DNA of 64,000 nt from Dipteris shenzhenensis (GCA_047967505.1 CM106539.1), one strand, 5' to 3'; shown: positions 11,936-23,880, counted from the first letter of the stretch. Numbers and translations: made by a program. Notes: generated by a model from the letters alone, not told the origin.

Positions 11936-12802
11936 CAGAAGTACAAGCATTGGACACCACCATCACGCAACAGCCCCATGCAGCCTTGGGGGCAGCAACA
12001 GCAGGAGACAATGTACCAGGCCGTGGCGAGGAGGACTTGATTAACTACCAATGGTCTACTTGGCAAGAGAGAATTTAGTTGAACTCCAATATAGGAGCTA
12101 TTGTCGCACACTCTCTAGCACCGGGGCAATCTACTGCTCTGCTGTAATATCTAACCCAACTTGGCAACCAAGGTACCTCATAGTGGTCTAAAGAACTATC
12201 AACTATGTACTGGCATGCTCCACTCTTGGACCTTGCAACTCTTGCTCCTTCGCTCAATCTTGCAATTGTAAATCATTCTCCTTCTTGCAATCCTTCTCCC
12301 TCTTCTTTCAAACTCGCTCCCTCTCTACCAATACTGGACCAAAACTCTCACCCAATTTTTTATCACTTGCTTCTATTGCTATTCTTTTTTTTGGGGAGGC
12401 AAAAATGAAGTTTTAATATTGGCAATAACATATGTATATGATGACCCGGATATAACTCAATCTCATAAAGAGATTCAACAACATATAGGACTATTCCTAG
12501 TTACAACTGAGTATAGTCTTCTAGGCATGTAGATAAAAAGACCATTCGAAGTGGCTAAATGATGCGAAGGAGGAATATCAGTATAGCAAAACTTCTAAAA
12601 AGAAGAGCTGATGTCACAGCATCCATAGGTCTGATAAGAAAAAGGGTAGAGGGATCCTTGGTGATGGCAGGAAGTGTCTACACAGCTTCACGCAGATTCA
12701 GAAGTGGATTCCAATACTCCTTTGTAAGGACACTCCGTGTAGTGGATCTGCAGGTACTCTTCTTCGTGTTCATGGATCTCTGCGCAGAGTATGTCTTGGT
12801 CT

Positions 12803-13263
12803 TCATTGTATATCTAGATGACTTGGGCTAATCCACTTCTTTCCTATCATAAGCCAATCCAACATTAGTGCTTCAGCACATATCAAATCATGGTTAAATT
12901 GAAAGGCATTACGGGCAATCCAGATGAACCAAAGTGCATGCACTCTAGTTGCTATCCACACAACCTGCCTCGCTTTAACTACACCACCCAACAAAATAGA
13001 TCTCCAATTAATGGCTCTCCTACTAGCATCTGTGTCAGCTTCCACACTTTCCTGGCAGGTGGGCAAGTCACAAAGAGGTGAAAAACATATTCTCGTTTCC
13101 CAGGGAAACATCTGCACTGATCGTCCCCTTTACCAATCCTCAAACTGGGAGTTAGTCCACACAGCCTTATGAAGAATAAACAAGAGTAGCGTGGATATTT
13201 TTTCTGGAATGTCCTTATCCCAAATTTTGAGAAATATGTTCTTCCATAAAAAATGCCTGCCAT
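12803..13263 (-). pseudogene. LINE zf-RVT and C-terminal domain
   Basis: Minus-strand reading shows CRCFPGKREYVFHLFVTCPP followed by ARKVW (the zf-RVT C..C...H..C pattern), then in a neighbouring frame WIATRVHALWFIWIARNAFQ, the tryptophan-rich tail found after zf-RVT in plant L1 elements. The frame changes near 12980-13117. Confidence 0.7.
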
Positions 13264-14009
13264 GCATGCTCCAACGTTAATTCAAAGTCCTATACACATC
13301 CTCTATGGTGCCAAACGGGGTAGGGATATGGAGCAAGTAGGAACTGCTAACCCAAGTGAAATCACAGTCATACAACAACATTGTTCCTCCCTTCTAATGG
13401 ATATCATCATCCCACAAATTAAGACACTCTCTTATTACTCTAGTGTGATGATTGGAAAGATGAAATTCCCATCTAATTTCTGGCCACGATTTCCATCTCT
13501 GTTCACTATGCCACAATTGACCCCAACATTGCATTCCTTTCTTGAATAGAGTCCAAGCTTTTTTGACGTCTTCATCACTTAGAGAGGTAGACCTAGAACT
13601 GAGCAAAACCATATGGAATCTAGGGCCATGAAAGGTCCCTTGCATGAGAATCTAATCTGAGATGTGATTGTTTCTAAAGCCACCCAAAGAGACCTCTAGA
13701 GCTGGCTACCTTTAGTGCAACACAGTTTGGGGTTAAAGACTACTGATATTTTAGAGTAGTGCTTCCATCTTTTTTCTCTCATCTGGGCAAGGACCTGAGC
13801 CCAATCTTGGTCTAGTCTAGTGCTTTAAGAATCCATGCAGTAGCCACCTTTGCAGTGGGTGGGTAACTAAAAATTAATGACACCTAGGCCCCCTTCAATC
13901 TTAGGCCTAGTACAAAAATCCCACTTTACTTTGGGTATTCTGGTACCACCTCCCCATACAAAGGATCAGCATTTGGTGATAAGGTAGGACAAGCCCTTAC
14001 TACTAGGGT

Positions 14010-14862
14010 GCTAGTAGGACAAGTAAAAAATGGAAATATGGTAGAGAAGGTGATTTAAAACCATGCTCCTACCCACAAGGTTAGCATGAAAAACTTTCCA
14101 CTTTTCTAGCTTAGAGAAAAATCTACAATCCCATCTATCCTTCATGCTGATCCCGAAACCCATCGGGATACCCAGTAGTCTGAAAAATTTGCCATGAGGT
14201 AGAGTGTGACAACCAAGCGAATCAAGAAGCAAAACTGATGTTAGCCACTAAGAGTGGTGTATCTTGTTTTGATATGGTTAATGAGTGAGCCAAAAGCTAT
14301 GCAAAAGATGTCTAGGCACTCCATGATAGCTCCTAAATCTTGATCATTTTTTTTGGGATTCAAGTTAGTATCATCCGCAAATTGCTGGCTAACCAGTTGC
14401 TTACCAGAAGGGAGCTCAATGCCCCAAATAACACCTATTTCCACTCCCTCCACTAAGAGCCAGCCAAGAGAATCTACCGCAATCATGAACAAGAGAGGAG
14501 AAATTGGGCAACCTTGTCTGATAGACCGTTTGAGAGAAAAAGGAGAGGACATTACACCATTTATAGAGATTTTAGCCAATGCATTGGATAAAAGTAGCTT
14601 GATAAAAGAGATATATTCTGGCCCCACACCCAAATCCTATAAGGACTGGACAAGAAAGTTCCAGTCCAAACAATCATACGTCTTATCAAAATCCACTTTT
14701 ATAAAGCAGATGTCCTGGTTTAAATCCCCTGCAAAATTGCAGCCTTCCCACAAATTGATAATGGCTTCCAACAATGGACGCCCTTTAATCAACCCTTTCT
14801 GCTCAGATAGAATCCATTTGCCCATTTTATCTAAATCCTTAGTGCTAGTGCCTTTGCTATGA
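14010..14862 (-). pseudogene. LINE reverse transcriptase
   Basis: Minus-strand pieces: LSEQKGLIKGRPLLEAI and DICFIKVDFDKTYDCLDW (finger and palm start), SIRQGCPISPLLFMIAVD (the RQGCPLSPLLF block), QQFADDTN (catalytic F/YADD) and VGRSMVLNHLLYHISIFYLS (thumb). Most catalytic residues survive, but the frame shifts between blocks (for example near 14640 and 14235). Diagnostic for L1-clade RT. Confidence 0.8.
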
Positions 14863-15739
14863 TTTTATAGCTACAATTCAAGCATTGTGAGCAGGCACCA
14901 ATTCTTTAGTAGGTCTATCCTATCACCCTTGGGGATGCCGCCATTTAGATGTTTAGGTAGATGCTCTTTGTGTGTACCCTCCTACTAGAGTGGAAGGAGA
15001 CAAGGACCCACAACCTCCCATAATATTTAATAGAACTCAATAGGAAGACCATCTTCTCCAAGGTCTTTAGCTCCTTAGATGGTCTTCCTTTGGCTCCTTA
15101 AGAGATAGCTGGGCCTCATGTTCATATCTTTGAACTCAAGCCTGCCTAGCCCCTTTGCATTTTTCTCAAGCTAGACAAATCTTTAGAGTGACGGATATAG
15201 ACAAAGAGAGTAACCGTTGAAAATGAGAAGAGATAAAATCAACGTTCTCCTTCTCACTTTGGGCCCATTGAGAGTGTGTGACTTCCAACAAGGGAATATC
15301 CTTCCTAGCTCTCTTCCATCTAATTAGGTTGAAAACTTCTTTGGTTGGTCTATCCATTTTTCCATCCCACCAGTCTCATAAATAGATCCGTGTATCTCGC
15401 AATCTAGCACTTTCCAATCGCAGAAAGTCAGCCTTAGCTTTTAGCAATTCCATTTGAGCACTAATGCATCCTGTTTGGCCCTTAACAGAGAATGATATTC
15501 AAGCACGTCGTGATCATGATTAGCTAGAGGACTAAGCCATTCCACTTCTAGAATAATGTGCTTTACTCTATAGACTCTATAGTTTCCTTAACCTTGTCTA
15601 GCCTCCAAGCCCTTCTTACTGCTCTGAGCTTTCTTGCATCCTTTAGTGTTTGTTGCATTTCCTTGACTTCTTGCTACCAAAAATTAGAGGCATTTTGTCT
15701 TCCATCCAATCTACTCTAGATCTTATTAATCTGGCTCCG

Positions 15740-16020
15740 CACTAATTTGAAAAGGAAAATGTTGGGATCAGCCTTGAACCAAGACACAGATTTTTTACCA
15801 TGGCAAAAATCACAAATAAGCATGACAGGTTTGTGATCAGAGAGCACAAGATTAGAAAAAGATTGAACACCCACTTTAGAGGTGTTAAGTAATAGAAAGT
15901 GAGAGACAAAAAATCTATCAAGGCGGGCTTCTCTCCTCTACTCTGTGACTTGTCTTTTGGACCAAGTGAACGCTCCAATAGAGTCCAGATCGACCAATTG
16001 GAAGTTTATCTAAAGGTCCT
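15740..16020 (-). pseudogene. LINE endonuclease C-terminal part
   Basis: Minus-strand translation gives NFQLVDLDSIGAFTWSK, RLDRFFVSHFLLLN and LVLSDHKPVMLIC. These match the fTWsn, RLDRfLvs and SDHkPv blocks of L1 endonucleases; SDH holds the catalytic histidine and aspartate. At least one stop interrupts it. The catalytic GDFN block that should precede it is not found upstream. Confidence 0.7.
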
Positions 16021-16260
16021 CCCGTGCCTAGGTATATGCAGGATTAGGTGGACTTGATAGCTATGTCTCGGACATCACTAGCAAAGTGGTAGCCACCGTG
16101 TTGCTACCTGGTACAAGGAAAGCCATGCAATTGGAAAAGGGAATCTACTATGTATAGATTTGAACATGCAGAAAGCTGCCAACAAGTTCTGAATTCTCCC
16201 GCTCCATGGTTTGAATTTCACTCAATTGGGGATTCTCTCTCTGCATCTCCATCTATAGCT

Positions 16261-16264
<4 letters not shown>

Positions 16265-16306
<42 letters not shown>
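16265..16306. repeat. (TC)n microsatellite
   Basis: About 21 uninterrupted TC dinucleotides in a CT-rich stretch (16220-16420). Confidence 0.95.
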
Positions 16307-16309
<3 letters not shown>

Positions 16310-16507
16310 AGCTCTCTCTTAGACGTGATTTTTCTCTCAGATCTATCTGTTGTCTCTGCACATCCACCTCACACTATTCCCTCTCAACACAATGTTCCCT
16401 CTCCCCAAGACCTCTCCACAGTGAATCGGTGTGCACGGCAGCATCATTAGTAGCATTTTGTTGGGTCAGCATCGAAATGAGAGGTTTGCACCTTTATATT
16501 CAGCTCG

Positions 16508-16590
16508 CACTCATTTCCAGTTCTACAACGTTGGCTAGCTCATTTTGTAAAACTCATTTCCAGTTCTACAACGTTGGCTAGCTCATTTCC
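16508..16590. repeat. Short tandem duplication, offset 43 bp
   Basis: CATTTCCAGTTCTACAACG and the following TTGGCTAGCTCATTT occur twice, from 16510 and again from 16553. Confidence 0.85.
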
Positions 16591-17018
16591 TTGTGTAGTG
16601 AAACTCCATGCTAGAGACACGAGCAAGCATTTGGTAGAAAACACTGAAAATGCAGGCATGTAAAACATACCGTTATTTCCTTGGACATGCAAACAGGCTC
16701 TTATCAAGGAGTATGAGGCAAAGAGAAAGTGCAAATACCGACTTAAGGTGAAGCTACAAGCAAACTCCATGGACTTGAATGTTGCAAAGCGCTAGAAGAT
16801 TTCTCTTGATGTTGTCAAGTACTTCAAGCGACAAACACAAGGTCTACATGAGGAAGCAAAAGTTAAAATTTCCAAGATTGTTATTGAGCACCCAGTATTT
16901 TGAGAGCTACAGGGTTCATGTTCACAGGCAATTGCGGATCATGAACAAGGTTTGTTGTGTGATAAGCAGCCTTCAGAACACCCTCAAGTACATATAAAAT
17001 CCCAAAAGCTCTAAAGAG

Positions 17019-17400
17019 TTGTTTCTGAAGGGGGAGAGAATGATGATGGTCATGAATACCAAAGTCCAAGCCAGGAAACCAAATATTGTGGTTGCGTCAA
17101 GACTTCTAGGTGTGCATCCTAGGAACTTCTATGCTGCTAGATCTCGAATGTGTCAGGAGATGATACCACTGCATTTGTGTGAATGGCAACCATGCCTAAA
17201 GGGTGCAATTACAAAAGAGGTGAAGGATTTAGTGCTATCATTTTGGACTAGTAATACACATGTCTTGCCCAATAAGAAGGATGTCTATCGAAAGTGTACA
17301 AGGAGAAAGACTTGTAGGAAACACCCAGTGCATTTTCTTGAGCAGCCTCAGGTTGGTGATATTCCTTCAGGTTGTATCCCTTCAAGAATCATAAGCTCAT
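17019..17400 (+). pseudogene. Uncharacterised mobile-element gene, N-terminal part (first copy)
   Basis: The frame from 17019 reads as a soluble basic protein with ASRLLGVHPRNFYAARSRMC, PLHLCEWQPCLKGAITKE and VKDLVLSFWTSNTHV. I do not recognise a named family; I have seen similar proteins as repeated uncharacterised fern sequences. After about 17400 the frame runs into the palindrome-rich array. The rest of the same gene appears to resume at about 19865. The true start may lie upstream of the first ATG-like codon. Confidence 0.5.
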
Positions 17401-17465
17401 TCCTTACTTCTCTATGGTATGTTTTTAACAAGATGTTGGTGGCTTTTAGGTTCTGTTTTTGTTAG

Positions 17466-19700
17466 CTTTATGCTACCTACCATTGGCTACATGGTAGCTA
17501 CCATTATGACTTGCTATGAATAAGTACCTATTCATTACTATTGTGTTGTTAGTCGATCACTCTTCTACCTTTGGGTAGCTACATGGGGGTTACCATTACC
17601 TAAATTGCTAGGAATCGCTATGATAGTTACTGAATGATGCAATTAGGTACCAAGTGCTACCATTAGCACTCAAGTTGGAGTTAATTTAGTGATGGTTACA
17701 TAATAACTAACTAGTAGCTGCCACCTCTATTAACTATGCATGCTATGATTGTTGTAGCAAATCATAGCCACCACTGAAAGAGTTGGTATCTATCATTAGG
17801 CATCTATTGGCACTTAGCTATCGAGTGCTACTAGCAGTAGGAGCTCTATAAGTGGTTGTTAAGAAATAATTGAGTAGTAGCTACCACATGTGTTAAGTAT
17901 GAGTGCTCTTCTTGTAGCAAATGGTAGCCACCACTAATTGGCATGATAGCTATCATTAGGCACCCATTGCTGAGCAGGCAATTACTTGAGTGCAAGCTAC
18001 CCCTTATTGCCACTAAGCAAGAGCAACAGAAATGCAGCACTTGCTACCAATTGCCACCAGTAGTAGTTATCAATTGCTACCACTAGCGACAATGTCAAGA
18101 GATCTACCAGTCCATTAAATCCATATGTGGTAGCCACCAAATGATTGTGTGGTAGCTACCATGTAGTAAACTGGTAGACAATGCACTGGATAATGAACTG
18201 CAAAAAATTTTAGTTGGTAATCAGGAAGTATGGTGACCAAAGGTTTATCTGTATATCTCCAAAGGTGACCAGATTAAACATCATTGGAGGGAACATGCTG
18301 CACTCAATATTCTATGCTTATTCACAAATGTAATTTTGGAAATGCTTTCATCAGCTACATTGACTAAGTATGTGTTGTCACTCAATACGTGGTAGTTAAT
18401 TTAGGTGATAATTATGTGGTAGTTGAATAGTTGGTAGCTATCATGAGGCATCCATTGTTGCCACTAACCCACCAAGTGCTACCAATAGTACTCAAGTAGG
18501 AGCTCTTTAAGTGGTTTTTCCAAAACAATTGACTTGTAGCTACCACGTGTGTTGAGTCTCTATTGAGTATGAGTACTCATGTTCTTGTAGCAAATGGAAG
18601 CCACCACTAAATGACATGATAGCTATCATCAAGCACCCATTGCTGCCGCTGTTACCATGGGAGGTGGCCAATTATTTGAGTGGAAGTTACCATTTGCTAC
18701 CTCTAACCAAGAGCATGCAATTTTTTGAGTACAAGCTACCACTTGTTGCCACTTAGCAAGAGCAACCATAACTTAAGAAGACAATTTAGTTCATAATCAG
18801 GAACTAAGTCAACTTTGAAGTATGGTGACCAAAGGTTTTATCTGTACATCTCCAAAGGTGACCATATTAAAACATCATTGGAGGGAACATAATGCATTCA
18901 AGATGCAACGCCTGTTACAAAAATGTAACTTTGGAGAGGCTTTCATTAGCTACATTGATTATTTGAGTGGAAGCTACCACTTGCTGCCACTAAGCGAGGC
19001 AATTATTTGAGTGGAAGCTACCACTTGCTGCCTCTAAGCGAGGCAATTATTTGAGTGAAAGCTACCACTAAGCGAGGCAATTTTTTGAGTGGACGCCACC
19101 ACTTGTTGCCATAGAGTGAGAGCAGCCATAACTCGGGAAGACAATTTAGTTGGTAATCAGAAACAAAGTCAGCTTTGAAGTATAGTGATCAAAGGGTTTA
19201 TCTGTATATCTCCAAAGGTGACCATATTAATCATCATAGGAGGGAACATGCTGCACTCAAGATTCAATGTCTTTTAAAAAATGTAACTTTGGAGATGCTT
19301 TCATCAACTACATTGATTATTTGAGTGGAAGCTACCACTTGTTGCCACTAAGCGAGGCAATTATTTTAGTTGAAGCTACCACTTGCTACCACTAAGCGAG
19401 GAAATTATTTGAGTGGAAGCTACTACTTGCTGCCACCACTAAGTGAGAGCAGCCATAACTTAGAAAGACAATTTAGTTGGTAATCAGGAACAAACTCAAC
19501 TTTGAAGTATGGTGACCAAAGGCTTTATCTGTATATCTCCAAAGGTGACCAGATTAAACATCATTGGAGGGAACACGTTGCACTCAAAATTCAATGCTTA
19601 TTAAAAAATGTAATTTAGGAGATGTTTCCTCACCACATTGATTGAGTACGTGTTTTCACTCAATACGTGGCACTTAATTTAGGTTACAAATATTCAATTT
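17466..19700. repeat. Tandem array rich in GGTAGCTACC-type palindromes, inserted in a mobile-element gene
   Basis: Two repeat levels. Short: AAGCTACCACTTGCTGCCAC then TAAGCGAGGCAATTATTTGA recurs many times (for example 18970-19090 and 19325-19420), and TGGTAGCTACCA-like palindromes are scattered over 17480-18180. Long: a ~200-bp block containing TATCTCCAAAGGTGACCA and CATTGGAGGGAACA recurs at about 18233, 18829, 19189 and 19512. Short frames in it are shadows of the repeat. It separates the two halves of the surrounding gene. Confidence 0.7.
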
Positions 19701-19864
19701 GCATGATAAAACAGTAGCTACTCGTGTGCTTGTTGGTGGCACTAGCATTGCTAGTTCCCTATCTCCAACTGCTTGCCACTAATAGAATAATGGTAGGTAT
19801 TCTTTTGCCAATACATACAACTACAAGAGAAGTATCCCTTTTGTGCTTTTGCTTGTTACAAGCA

Positions 19865-21182
19865 AACTTGAAACTCAGAGCACCCGGAGGTGCAGATTCA
19901 CCAAAGGGCCTTTGAAAAGTTGAATCCTTACTTTGTGTGCAAGCTTAAGTATCAATACACTTGTTATTGTTGCATCACACATGTGCAGATGCCTTTTTTG
20001 AAGGATGCTATAAACCACTTATAGAGCAGAGTGCAATAGCAGATGTGAAATTTGTGGTTCAGGTGATGGATGCAACAAAGGTGTGAAAACTTTCGCAACA
20101 TAACTATGCCTTGGGAATATGTCCTTTGTCGCCGAAAGCAATGTGTGCCAGCTACCATGCCCTCAAGTTCTTGATGGGACAATGCTCTTCATGTGGAGCA
20201 AGAAAAATGGCATGGGAAAAAGAAAAAAAGGAAAGTTGGTTGAAAGATCAAGGGGTTTAGGTCAATGAACATTGGGTGTGGTCAGATGGAGCAGTCTCAC
20301 AGTTCAAAGCAAAGAGCTCAATATGGCACAATGACAGGAATGAAAATGACACATAATTTTTTTGGTTCTAGATATGGAAAGGGTGAACATGATGGTGCAG
20401 AGGTTGTTCTTAAAAGGCATCTCACTCATGAGCAGCTAAAGCCAAATGGTGCAAAGCTCCAATGTGCAAAGGAAGTAGTGTTATTTCTAAGAGAGACATT
20501 GTCCAAAGGGGCTGATGCCACATACCCCTTAAAAGTGTCTTAGGAAATCAAGGTGATGTGGACAGAAGCAAGAATTGGGATTGTAAAGCTGTGCCTAATT
20601 TGCATGAGTTGCATATTTTGTCAGGCTATTCTTTAACAAATGGAATAGCTTTAAGGTGCAATAAATTTTTGTGTTTTGGTAGTGCCTGCATGCAAGGCAA
20701 ATGGAGGAGGTGCTCCAATACATCACACGTGCCCTTTTGGGAGTATGTTACCCTAGAACCCTCAAAGAATATCATTGAAGATGAGGATGAAACTGATGAT
20801 CTAGCATTTAAAGGACACCATTGAGTGATGCACTTTGTGTTGGTGTTAATTTTGATGTTATAGCTCCTCCTGACACAATGATGAGATTGTGGATTTCTAC
20901 ATTCTAAAATACACATAGGGGAAGGAAAAGATTGACATTCCACTTAAAGATGCATGGGGGAATGTTTGTTTTCGAGGCACATTTGTGGTCAGGGGATTTT
21001 GGCAAAAGCAAGGAAATCCATACGAGTACATGCTTTTGAAGTTGGAGTCTGAAGTCTTCATCGAGTCCCACCTTGTCAAAGCTATCAAGTTTCCAATGGA
21101 GCGAGAAGGACGTGTGAGAACAAATGTATTGTCCTATGAAGTGTATGAAGTTGTTTATAATAGCATTCCATTTAATATGTAG
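19865..21182 (+). pseudogene. Uncharacterised putative transposase-like gene, C-terminal part
   Basis: Ordered plus-strand blocks, in shifting frames: RAFEKLNPYFVCKLKYQYTC (~19900), a Cys-rich stretch QCSSCGARKMAW (~20185), EHWVWSDGAVSQFKAK (~20270), FFGSRYGKGEHDGAEVVLKR (~20358), AKLQCAKEVVLFLRE (~20455), LRCNKLFCFGSACMQGKW-like residues (~20655) and IPLKDAWGNVCFRGTFVVRG (~20940), ending with a stop at about 21180. The SDG..SQFK and GKGEHDGA blocks look like an RNase-H-fold nuclease core, so a transposase is a reasonable inference, but the family is unnamed to me. Several frameshifts and stops; not functional. Confidence 0.5.
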
Positions 21183-21353
21183 AACAAGCATCATGAAATA
21201 CTATGCTATTACATAATCCGAGAAGTTACCAGGGATCAGAAATAGGAACAAGTGTAGGCTACCTAAGTTGCATTAATTCGGGCTTTTTTTTTTAATTTAA
21301 AAAAAATGCCCAAATACGCATCTTTTGTGATTTCAAACGTTTTTTACTATTTT

Positions 21354-21492
21354 ATTCATATGAATAGGTTATTCATACGAATAAATAGCTATTCATATGA
21401 ATATAGTTATTCATATGAATAGCTCAGTTTATTCATACAAATAAACATAGTATAAACTTGCAACCACTGCCATTTTTTGTATTCGTACGAAT
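21354..21492. repeat. Cluster of perfect 12-bp palindromes
   Basis: ATTCATATGAAT at 21354, 21391 and 21409; ATTCATACGAAT at 21371; ATTCATACAAAT at 21431; ATTCGTACGAAT at 21481. Four of six are perfect palindromes, including the last, which differs at two symmetric positions. Confidence 0.9.
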
Positions 21493-21680
21493 ACATCCAC
21501 TTGTCTTCCTTGCCACCTCACACTTGCTTGCCACCCCTGCCACCTCTTGATTGCCTACTTGCTACCTCCTGCTTGCTTCCATACCTACCAGCTCTCGTCA
21601 TAGGTACCTTACTGCACCCTTGCTTGTGTTGCAGTCTTTCGTTAGTAATTAATGTTTCTTTTGTTTTGTTTTGTTTAGGA

Positions 21681-22581
21681 CTGGCACTCATCTCTCTTAG
21701 GAGAGTTGTGTGTTGCAGTCTTTTTAAATTGTGTAATATTTATTTTGTATTTTATTTAAGTGTGTAGATAGGTTGGCACTCATCTCTCTTGCGAGAGTTG
21801 TGTGTTGTAGTCTGTTTTTGTCATGTGTTGCAATTTCAATTATAATATAAATAATTGTTTTTTACTTAAGGCTGGCACTCATTTCTCTTAAGAGATTTGT
21901 GTGTTGCAATCTCAGTTTGTATAAAAATGTTCGTTTGTAGGAACTCTTGGGCTAGCACTCATCTTTCTCAAGAGAGTTGTGTGTTGCAGTCCAAGCTTAC
22001 TGATGTTTTCATAGATGCTTATTCTGGCACTCATCGCTCCCTTGAGAGTTGTGTGTTACAATCTAAGTTTAGAGAGGTTTTCAAGCACTTAGTTTGGCAC
22101 TCAACTATCCCTTGATAGTTGTGTGTTGCAGTCTAAGTTAGATATCATGTGACGTGCCCTTAAACACTTAGTCTGGCACTCAACTATCCCTTGATAGTTG
22201 TGTGTTGTATTCTAAGTTAGATATCATGCGATGTGCTCTTAGACACTTAGTCTAGCACTCAATTGTCCCTTGATAGTTGTGTGTTGCAGTCTAAATTAGA
22301 TATCATGCGATGTGCTCTTAGACACTTAGTCTGGCACTCAACTGTCCCTTGATAGTTATGTGTTGTAGTTGAAGCCTAGTCTTAGGTGGTGGTCCACGAT
22401 TCAGTTATACCTAGGTCATTTTTTGTGTTTTAATTTTCTGTAGTCTGTTACATGATGTGAGCTTGAGTTGAGAGGTTATATATAGGTAATTTCTTAGGCT
22501 GCTTGGATTGTTAATTGTTATGGCTTAGTGAGGTTCTTATTGCTCCTGGCACTGAATTCTTTTTTGAATTCTGTGTTGCAA
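21681..22581. repeat. Ten-unit array of stem-loops with conserved flanks and covarying stems
   Basis: Units start near 21681, 21774, 21873, 21952, 22024, 22095, 22174, 22253, 22333 and 22547. Each reads GGCACT, a self-complementary stem with a ~4-nt loop, then TGTGTTGCA. Stems differ: CTCTC/GAGAG (first two), TCTCTT/AAGAGA (third), CAACTATC-CCTT-GATAGTTG (sixth, seventh), GAATTC/GAATTC (tenth). Units 6-9 are spaced 79-80 bp and have an outer stem, CTTAG with CTAAG. The last lies 16 bp before the ATG of the next frame. Confidence 0.8.
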
Positions 22582-22596
22582 CTTATTGCATATGAG

Positions 22597-23870
22597 ATGG
22601 CTCACGCAGATGAGAAGAGGAACTGTCAGCAACTTGATCTCACAAAGATTTAGAGGAAGGTGTTGAAAAATGAGAATGTACATTTCTGAATGAATGTCAA
22701 TCAAGACATCATTGAGACAACTTTCCAAAATGGTGAAAGCGGTGTACAAAATTTGGTGAGGACAATGGTAGAGCATGGAGGGAGGACCTTGCATGACTGA
22801 TTTCCATATGTTTTCACAATAGAGTCTAGTGCACCACTTAGGATGGAGTGTCAACGATGCCTTGATCAACTAGATCAAGACATAAACTCATGTGACGCAA
22901 AGTGGGAGGATCCTGCTGTAAATGCCAGGGTCACGTACATCAAGAACACATGGTGAGGTTACAAAGGCAAAGGAGCTACCTCGACCTCCCTTTTATCAAT
23001 GCACCCATGCCTCCAAGCACAGCCACCGCAACCACAAGCACCAATGCACCCACACTCCCAGTCACATGCCGCATTGCATCCACCGTAACCACAAGCACCA
23101 ATGCACCCACGTCCCCAGTCACATGTTGCATTCCACCCAACACAACCTCAAGCACCATTGCAACCATGCCACGCTTATGCACCAATGCATCGACCACAAC
23201 ATGTCTTTCCCTGTATCCCTTTTTTCCAAGATCTTCCATACGCAAAAGAAGTTCCTCCTCCTGGGTCCACATCTCCCACCACATGCACGACCACATTTCG
23301 CCACATCTTTTGCTTCTCTATTCATGCCTTCATTTGTGCCTCCTACTGCACACACAGACCAGTTTCCATCTCCCGCATACTCGCCTACACCACAAATGCA
23401 CAATCTATCTGCACCAGCAGATACATTCCCATCTCCTTCATTCTCGCCTGCACAAGCACCATGCATATCACATGGCTTGCGTGATCGTGTAGCAGTGCCA
23501 AGACCCATGCAGCCCAACTGCTTCAGTGTGATGAGACATCCAATTCACTCCTAGTGCAGCTGTGGGCATAGGCACAAAAGGAACGGTCAACATGTGCAAT
23601 ATTCTTGTCGCTCCCTTTGATCCACACAAGATTTATGCATGTAAGGTGCTGAGGGTTTCTGTGCCAACTAATGCATTGAAGGCCAAAGCATTGGAAGAAG
23701 CCACGTGCTTGGGCGATGTACATTCGGGCATCATCCGAGCAATAGTCTAGTCCATGACGATAACCCAATGATACTACTTCCGTTCTGGAATGGAAATCAT
23801 TTGGAAAGATGGCTAACCTACCTCGGACATGATGGAAAGCGACCATCTCCGATGTTTCACAGAGATGGTG
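22597..23870 (+). pseudogene. Uncharacterised second mobile-element gene, Pro/Gln/His-rich
   Basis: From ATG 22597 the frame reads MAHADEKRNCQQLDLTKI, a stop, then DIIETTFQNGESGVQNLVRT, AMECQRCLDQLDQD-like residues and AKWEDPAVNARVTYIKNTW. It continues into a low-complexity Pro/Gln/His domain with two ~55-bp repeats (PQAPMHP; ~23030-23160) and, after frame changes, VGIGTKGTVNMCNILVAPFD and CKVLRVSVPTNALKAKALEE (~23570-23700). The last part is a compact domain that looks like real coding sequence. At least four stops or frameshifts. Role unknown; it lies downstream of the transposase-like gene in the same direction, so it may be the second gene of one element. The Copia LTR starts 11 bp after it fades. 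Confidence 0.45.
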
Positions 23871-23880
23871 TAAAAATGAC

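Larger units (their letters stand above)
12386..16020 (-). mobile_element. LINE (L1-type) retrotransposon, 5'-truncated and decayed
   Basis: Minus-strand non-LTR element. In 5'-to-3' order: endonuclease C-terminus (~16020-15780), reverse transcriptase (~14860-14010) and zf-RVT/C-terminal region (~13260-12830), then a 3' end at 12386-12393, where the minus strand reads CTTCATTTTTGCCTCCCC followed by AAAAAAAA, typical of plant L1 3' ends. The first part of the endonuclease is missing, as expected from incomplete reverse transcription. Frames are broken many times. Confidence 0.8.

Noticed and set aside
21681-22581. CRISPR-like regularly spaced repeats
   Set aside because: Plant nuclear context, no cas genes, and the spaced part is itself repeated; it is a hairpin array.
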